NCBI GenBank assembly: GCA_902785445.1
Contig: CACZYN010000063.1
Span: forward strand, 1 to 9,051
Reading direction: 5' to 3'
DNA: 9,051 nucleotides
Source of the DNA: an uncultured Anaerovibrio sp.
GTDB taxonomy: Bacteria; Bacillota; Negativicutes; Selenomonadales; Selenomonadaceae
The first letter of the stretch is position 1; every line of letters starts with the position of its first letter. Of this stretch, positions 6,401 through 9,051 are shown piece after piece. The translations under genes and the position numbers were made by a program. Below the pieces are notes generated by a model. That model was not told where the DNA came from, ran no database searches, and saw only the letters and a list, made by a program, of their open reading frames with translations.

Positions 6401-8359
6401 TTAATATCTGAACTTGCTTACCTCGTCGTTCATTTCCTCGGCCAACTTAGCCAAAGAATGAGCCGCTGCGGCAATCTCTTCATTGGAAGCCGACTGCTCT
6501 TCCGTAGAGGAAGAAATCGTCTGGGTCTTGTCAGCCGCATCCCGGCTAACTGCATCAATGGAATCAACGGCTTCTACAATGCTATTTGCTCCCTGAGATA
6601 CAGTTTCAACGGAGTCGTTGATTTCCTTCATCTGATCGCCAATGCCACTAACCTTGGCCATGATTTCCTTGAACTGCTCGCCGACATTGCGGATAGCCTC
6701 AATACCTTCCTTAACATCGGTGGTACCAGTTTCCATAGTCTTAACCGCCTTGACGGTTTCCGTCTGAATACTGCCAATACGCTGCCGGATTTCCTCCGCA
6801 GAAGACTGGGATTCAGCTGCTAATTTACGAACCTCTTCCGCAACTACCGCAAATCCCCGACCATGCTCACCAGCCCGGGCAGCCTCAATAGCTGCATTCA
6901 AGGCCAAAAGATTGGTCTGCTCGGAAATAGCGGAAATTGCATCAACTATCTGACCAATCTGCTGGGAATTTTCACCCAAGTTAGCCACAACCGCTGAGGA
7001 ATTAGTAACACTGCGGTCTATATTATTCATCTTACCGATGGCATCTTCCATCAATTTTTGTCCCATGCTGGCAGCAGCCGTAGCCATCGAGGTAGCCTCA
7101 GAAACCTGCTTGGCCTTGGCAGCCATGTTATGAATATCCCCATAAACCATATCAACATTCTGCTTGGCTACATTGATATCTTCCAACTGGGAATCCATAC
7201 CGCTGGCCATATCACCCACAGTCTCCGCCACACTAACAGAAACATCTGCTGACTGTGAGGCATTGGCTGTAAGCTCCTCGGAAGCAGCGGCCACCTGGCT
7301 GGCTGTATTAGCCATACGTCTTATAACATTTCTTAAATGTTCATGCATTTTATTGAAGGAATGGGCCATTTCCCCCAATTCATCCGCTGTGGTGATTTCA
7401 ATTGGTGGAGCAGACAAATTACCATTGGCCATTTCCTCGGCAGCATCCTTCAAGGACACAGCAACACCGCCCAGCTGCTTACCAAACATCATGCAGGCAG
7501 CCATAATCAGGAAAATACCCACAACACATACAACAATAAAGGTGTTTCGCAGGCTGGTTACTGGAGCATAAACCACATCCTCGTCTACAACTACTGTTGC
7601 CAACCAACCGGTATCCTGCAAAGTGGTATAGGCGACTACATTACCGTCCTCAACAAAGTATCCCTGCCCTTTTTGGACCATTTCGGCAAACTTTTTACCC
7701 CAAGGCTTGTTCTCCACCTTCTCTAATGGGGCAGTACCATCATTGGAACCAATAATTTCACCAGTTGGCTGAACAACATAGCCCGCACCATTACCCCGAT
7801 ATTTAAAGTCAGCAATCATTTCTACAATCTTGCTGATTTCCACATCCTCACAAATAGCACCATAGAACTGACCATCCGTACCATTAAAAGGTGCTATACA
7901 GGAAACAACCATTTTATGGGTAACCGCATCCTCATAAGCTTCCGTCACAAACGGATCTTTGGTTTTGGAGGCAGCAATAAACCAATCCCGAGTTCTCGGA
8001 TCAATATCAGCAGAAATATCCCCATCCTTATAGCTGTAGAACATTCCCTCCTTGCTGCCCGCTGCCATTGCTAAAATATCTGAATCATTTTTACCCATGG
8101 CCAAATTACTCTTATTAGTAATGGTGGCACTATTGGCACCGGCATCGACGATAACATCAGCGGAAGCCCTGGCCATAGCTGCCTTTTCCTCCACCCACTT
8201 ACTAATTTTGCCATTTTCAGCCTGAACTGAAGCCATCAGCTCTGCCTCAACGCTTTCCTCCAAGGTATTGTTGGCGGAATATAAGCCAACAATCGATATA
8301 ATCGCCATCAGCAAACCACAACAGGCCGCCAAAATGGCAAATTTCTGTTTTAAATTCAT
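6401..8359 (-). CDS. Methyl-accepting chemotaxis protein, dCache-HAMP-MCP
   Basis: A 652-residue transmembrane chemoreceptor that signals through CheW/CheA to the flagellar motor. Membrane helix 1 is at about 8-28, a periplasmic or external double-Cache ligand domain at 35-270, membrane helix 2 at about 272-292, HAMP at 294-349, and the signalling coiled coil at 350-652 with the conserved tip EQTNLLALNAAIEAARAGEHGRGFAVVAEEVRKLA (480-514). In the Cache domain R124-x-W126, Y142-x-D144 and an acidic E171-D172 resemble the amino-acid-binding pattern of PctA-type receptors, so an amino-acid or amine ligand is inferred. EEQSASNEEIAAAA near 620 resembles a methylation segment. The C-terminus SKFRY has no CheR-docking pentapeptide. 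The ATG start is preceded by GGATGGTGG. The gene has its own terminator and a 225-base upstream spacer; its C-terminal part is near-identical to the next receptor. Confidence 0.96.
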   Translation of the reverse strand: MNLKQKFAILAACCGLLMAIISIVGLYSANNTLEESVEAELMASVQAENGKISKWVEEKAAMARASADVIVDAGANSATITNKSNLAMGKNDSDILAMAAGSKEGMFYSYKDGDISADIDPRTRDWFIAASKTKDPFVTEAYEDAVTHKMVVSCIAPFNGTDGQFYGAICEDVEISKIVEMIADFKYRGNGAGYVVQPTGEIIGSNDGTAPLEKVENKPWGKKFAEMVQKGQGYFVEDGNVVAYTTLQDTGWLATVVVDEDVVYAPVTSLRNTFIVVCVVGIFLIMAACMMFGKQLGGVAVSLKDAAEEMANGNLSAPPIEITTADELGEMAHSFNKMHEHLRNVIRRMANTASQVAAASEELTANASQSADVSVSVAETVGDMASGMDSQLEDINVAKQNVDMVYGDIHNMAAKAKQVSEATSMATAAASMGQKLMEDAIGKMNNIDRSVTNSSAVVANLGENSQQIGQIVDAISAISEQTNLLALNAAIEAARAGEHGRGFAVVAEEVRKLAAESQSSAEEIRQRIGSIQTETVKAVKTMETGTTDVKEGIEAIRNVGEQFKEIMAKVSGIGDQMKEINDSVETVSQGANSIVEAVDSIDAVSRDAADKTQTISSSTEEQSASNEEIAAAAHSLAKLAEEMNDEVSKFRY

Positions 8360-8414
8360 AAAAGACCACCATCCTTTTAGGGTAACATAATAGCTATCAT
8401 AAATAGCCTATAGC

Positions 8415-8444
8415 ACAGTAAAAAAGCTTTAACTTTTTAACTGT
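8415..8444. repeat. 30-base inverted repeat upstream of the chemoreceptor gene
   Basis: Arms ACAGTAAAAAAG (8415-8426) and CTTTTTAACTGT (8433-8444) are complementary except for one A-A mismatch, around a CTTTAA centre. It could be a regulator operator or an RNA hairpin in the leader. On the minus strand it is not followed by a T-run, so it is not a standard terminator. Confidence 0.5.
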
Positions 8445-8480
8445 ATTGTTATTCTACTTATGAATTCAAAAATCCTTTAA

Positions 8481-8503
8481 AAAAATGGTAAAAATCCATT
8501 TTT
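8481..8503. repeat. 23-base inverted repeat upstream of the chemoreceptor gene
   Basis: Perfect 8-base arms AAAAATGG (8481-8488) and CCATTTTT (8496-8503) around a 7-base A-rich centre. Because it is A/T-dominated, chance is a serious alternative to a binding site. Confidence 0.35.
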
Positions 8504-8528
8504 ATAACCCCATTGTTCAAATTAATAC

Positions 8529-8570
8529 AAAAGAGCCGCAACAAAATGTCTTAACATCCTGTCACGACTC
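8529..8570 (-). terminator. Terminator of the truncated chemoreceptor gene
   Basis: On the minus strand GAGTCG (8565-8570) pairs with CGGCTC (8533-8538), and eleven more pairs, five of them G-U, extend the stem to a TAAG loop. TTTTGTATTAATT follows. It starts 14 bases after the stop codon at 8585 and separates the two receptor genes into different transcription units. Confidence 0.85.
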
Positions 8571-8584
8571 TCCCAGGAAATATA

Positions 8585-9051
8585 TTAATATTTAAACTTG
8601 CTTACTTCACTGTTCATTTCCTCAGCCAGCTGAGACAAGGAATGGGCAGCTGCCGCAATTTCCTCATTGGAGGCTGATTGCTCCTGAGTAGCGGAAGAAA
8701 TAGTTTGGGTTTGATTAGCAGTATCCCGGCTGACAGTATCAATGGAATCAACAGCCTCAACGATACTCTGGGCCCCTCTGGATACGGTTTCCACAGAAGA
8801 ATCAATATCCTTCATCTGATCACTGATACCGCTTACCTTGGTCATGATTTCCTTGAACTGCTCACCTACATTGCGGATAGCTTCAATACCTTCCTGAACA
8901 TCGGTAGTACCATTTTCCATGGTCTTAACTGCCTTGGCAGTTTCTGTCTGAATATTGCCGATGCGCTGGCGAATTTCCTCAGCGGAAGACTGAGACTCAG
9001 CCGCTAGTTTACGAACCTCTTCAGCTACTACAGCAAAGCCACGGCCATGTT
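8585..9051 (-). CDS. Methyl-accepting chemotaxis protein, C-terminal part, cut by the window edge
   Basis: The frame is open from the right window edge to a TAA at 8585-8587, giving 154 residues beginning HGRGFAVVAEEVRKLAAES, the end of the conserved MCP signalling tip, and running to the C-terminus SKFKY. A methionine within it (codon at 8918-8920) is internal, not the start. Aligned without gaps to residues 499-652 of the neighbouring receptor it differs at about 22 positions, mostly conservative, so the two are recent paralogues. It keeps the methylation-like segment EEQSASNEEIAAAA and lacks a CheR-docking pentapeptide. The sensor domain is outside the window, so its ligand is unknown. Confidence 0.95.
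   Translation of the reverse strand, partial: HGRGFAVVAEEVRKLAAESQSSAEEIRQRIGNIQTETAKAVKTMENGTTDVQEGIEAIRNVGEQFKEIMTKVSGISDQMKDIDSSVETVSRGAQSIVEAVDSIDTVSRDTANQTQTISSATQEQSASNEEIAAAAHSLSQLAEEMNSEVSKFKY

Larger units (their letters stand above)
8360..8528. other. Spacer upstream of the complete chemoreceptor gene
   Basis: AT-rich, no coding potential seen. It must hold the receptor promoter. Weak sigma-A-like candidates exist on the minus strand: TTGAAT, 18 bases, TACAGT (about 8439-8468); and TTTACT, 15 bases, TATGAT. I found no convincing flagellar sigma-28 promoter (TAAA-15-GCCGATAA type). It also contains two inverted repeats listed separately. Confidence 0.4.

Noticed and set aside
8360..8528. 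Flagellar sigma-28 promoter before the chemoreceptor
   Set aside because: No TAAA box with a properly spaced CCGATA-like element on the minus strand.

Overview
The window looks like the chromosome of a motile, low-to-moderate-GC bacterium of the Bacillota. The gene styles (TtcA-like PP-loop protein, dCache chemoreceptors ending in KF(K/R)Y, TTG/GTG starts, purine-rich ribosome sites) would fit a Negativicutes/Selenomonas-like anaerobe, but that placement is inference. Nearly everything is on the minus strand; only one protein gene reads on the plus strand.

Left part (1-360): no convincing protein gene. About 250 bases (13-263) can be folded by eye into one closed, branched RNA-like structure that I cannot assign to a known family. 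It is followed by the minus-strand terminator of the lysine/threonine gene pair. Next (361-2306, minus): dapB then asd, 29 bases apart, behind a well-formed sigma-A-type promoter with a small hairpin at the predicted 5' end of the transcript. DapB and Asd both belong to the aspartate-family amino-acid and diaminopimelate pathway. An AT-rich divergent spacer separates dapB from a plus-strand TtcA-like tRNA-thiolation ATPase (2413-3201), which converges on the next gene across a symmetric bidirectional terminator.

Middle (3232-6287, minus): a membrane-anchored c-di-GMP protein with a degenerate GGDEF domain and an intact EAL phosphodiesterase domain has its own promoter just after the stop codon of an upstream DHA2-type MFS drug exporter. 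Right part (6401-9051, minus): a complete dCache-HAMP methyl-accepting chemotaxis protein and the C-terminal 154 residues of a second one, colinear and about 85% identical in the overlap. Each receptor gene ends in its own strong terminator, so they look like tandem paralogues transcribed separately.

Functionally the window pairs housekeeping genes (lysine/cell-wall precursor synthesis, tRNA modification) with a sensory/motility block (two chemoreceptors, c-di-GMP turnover) and an efflux pump. The least explained element is the structured region at the left edge.
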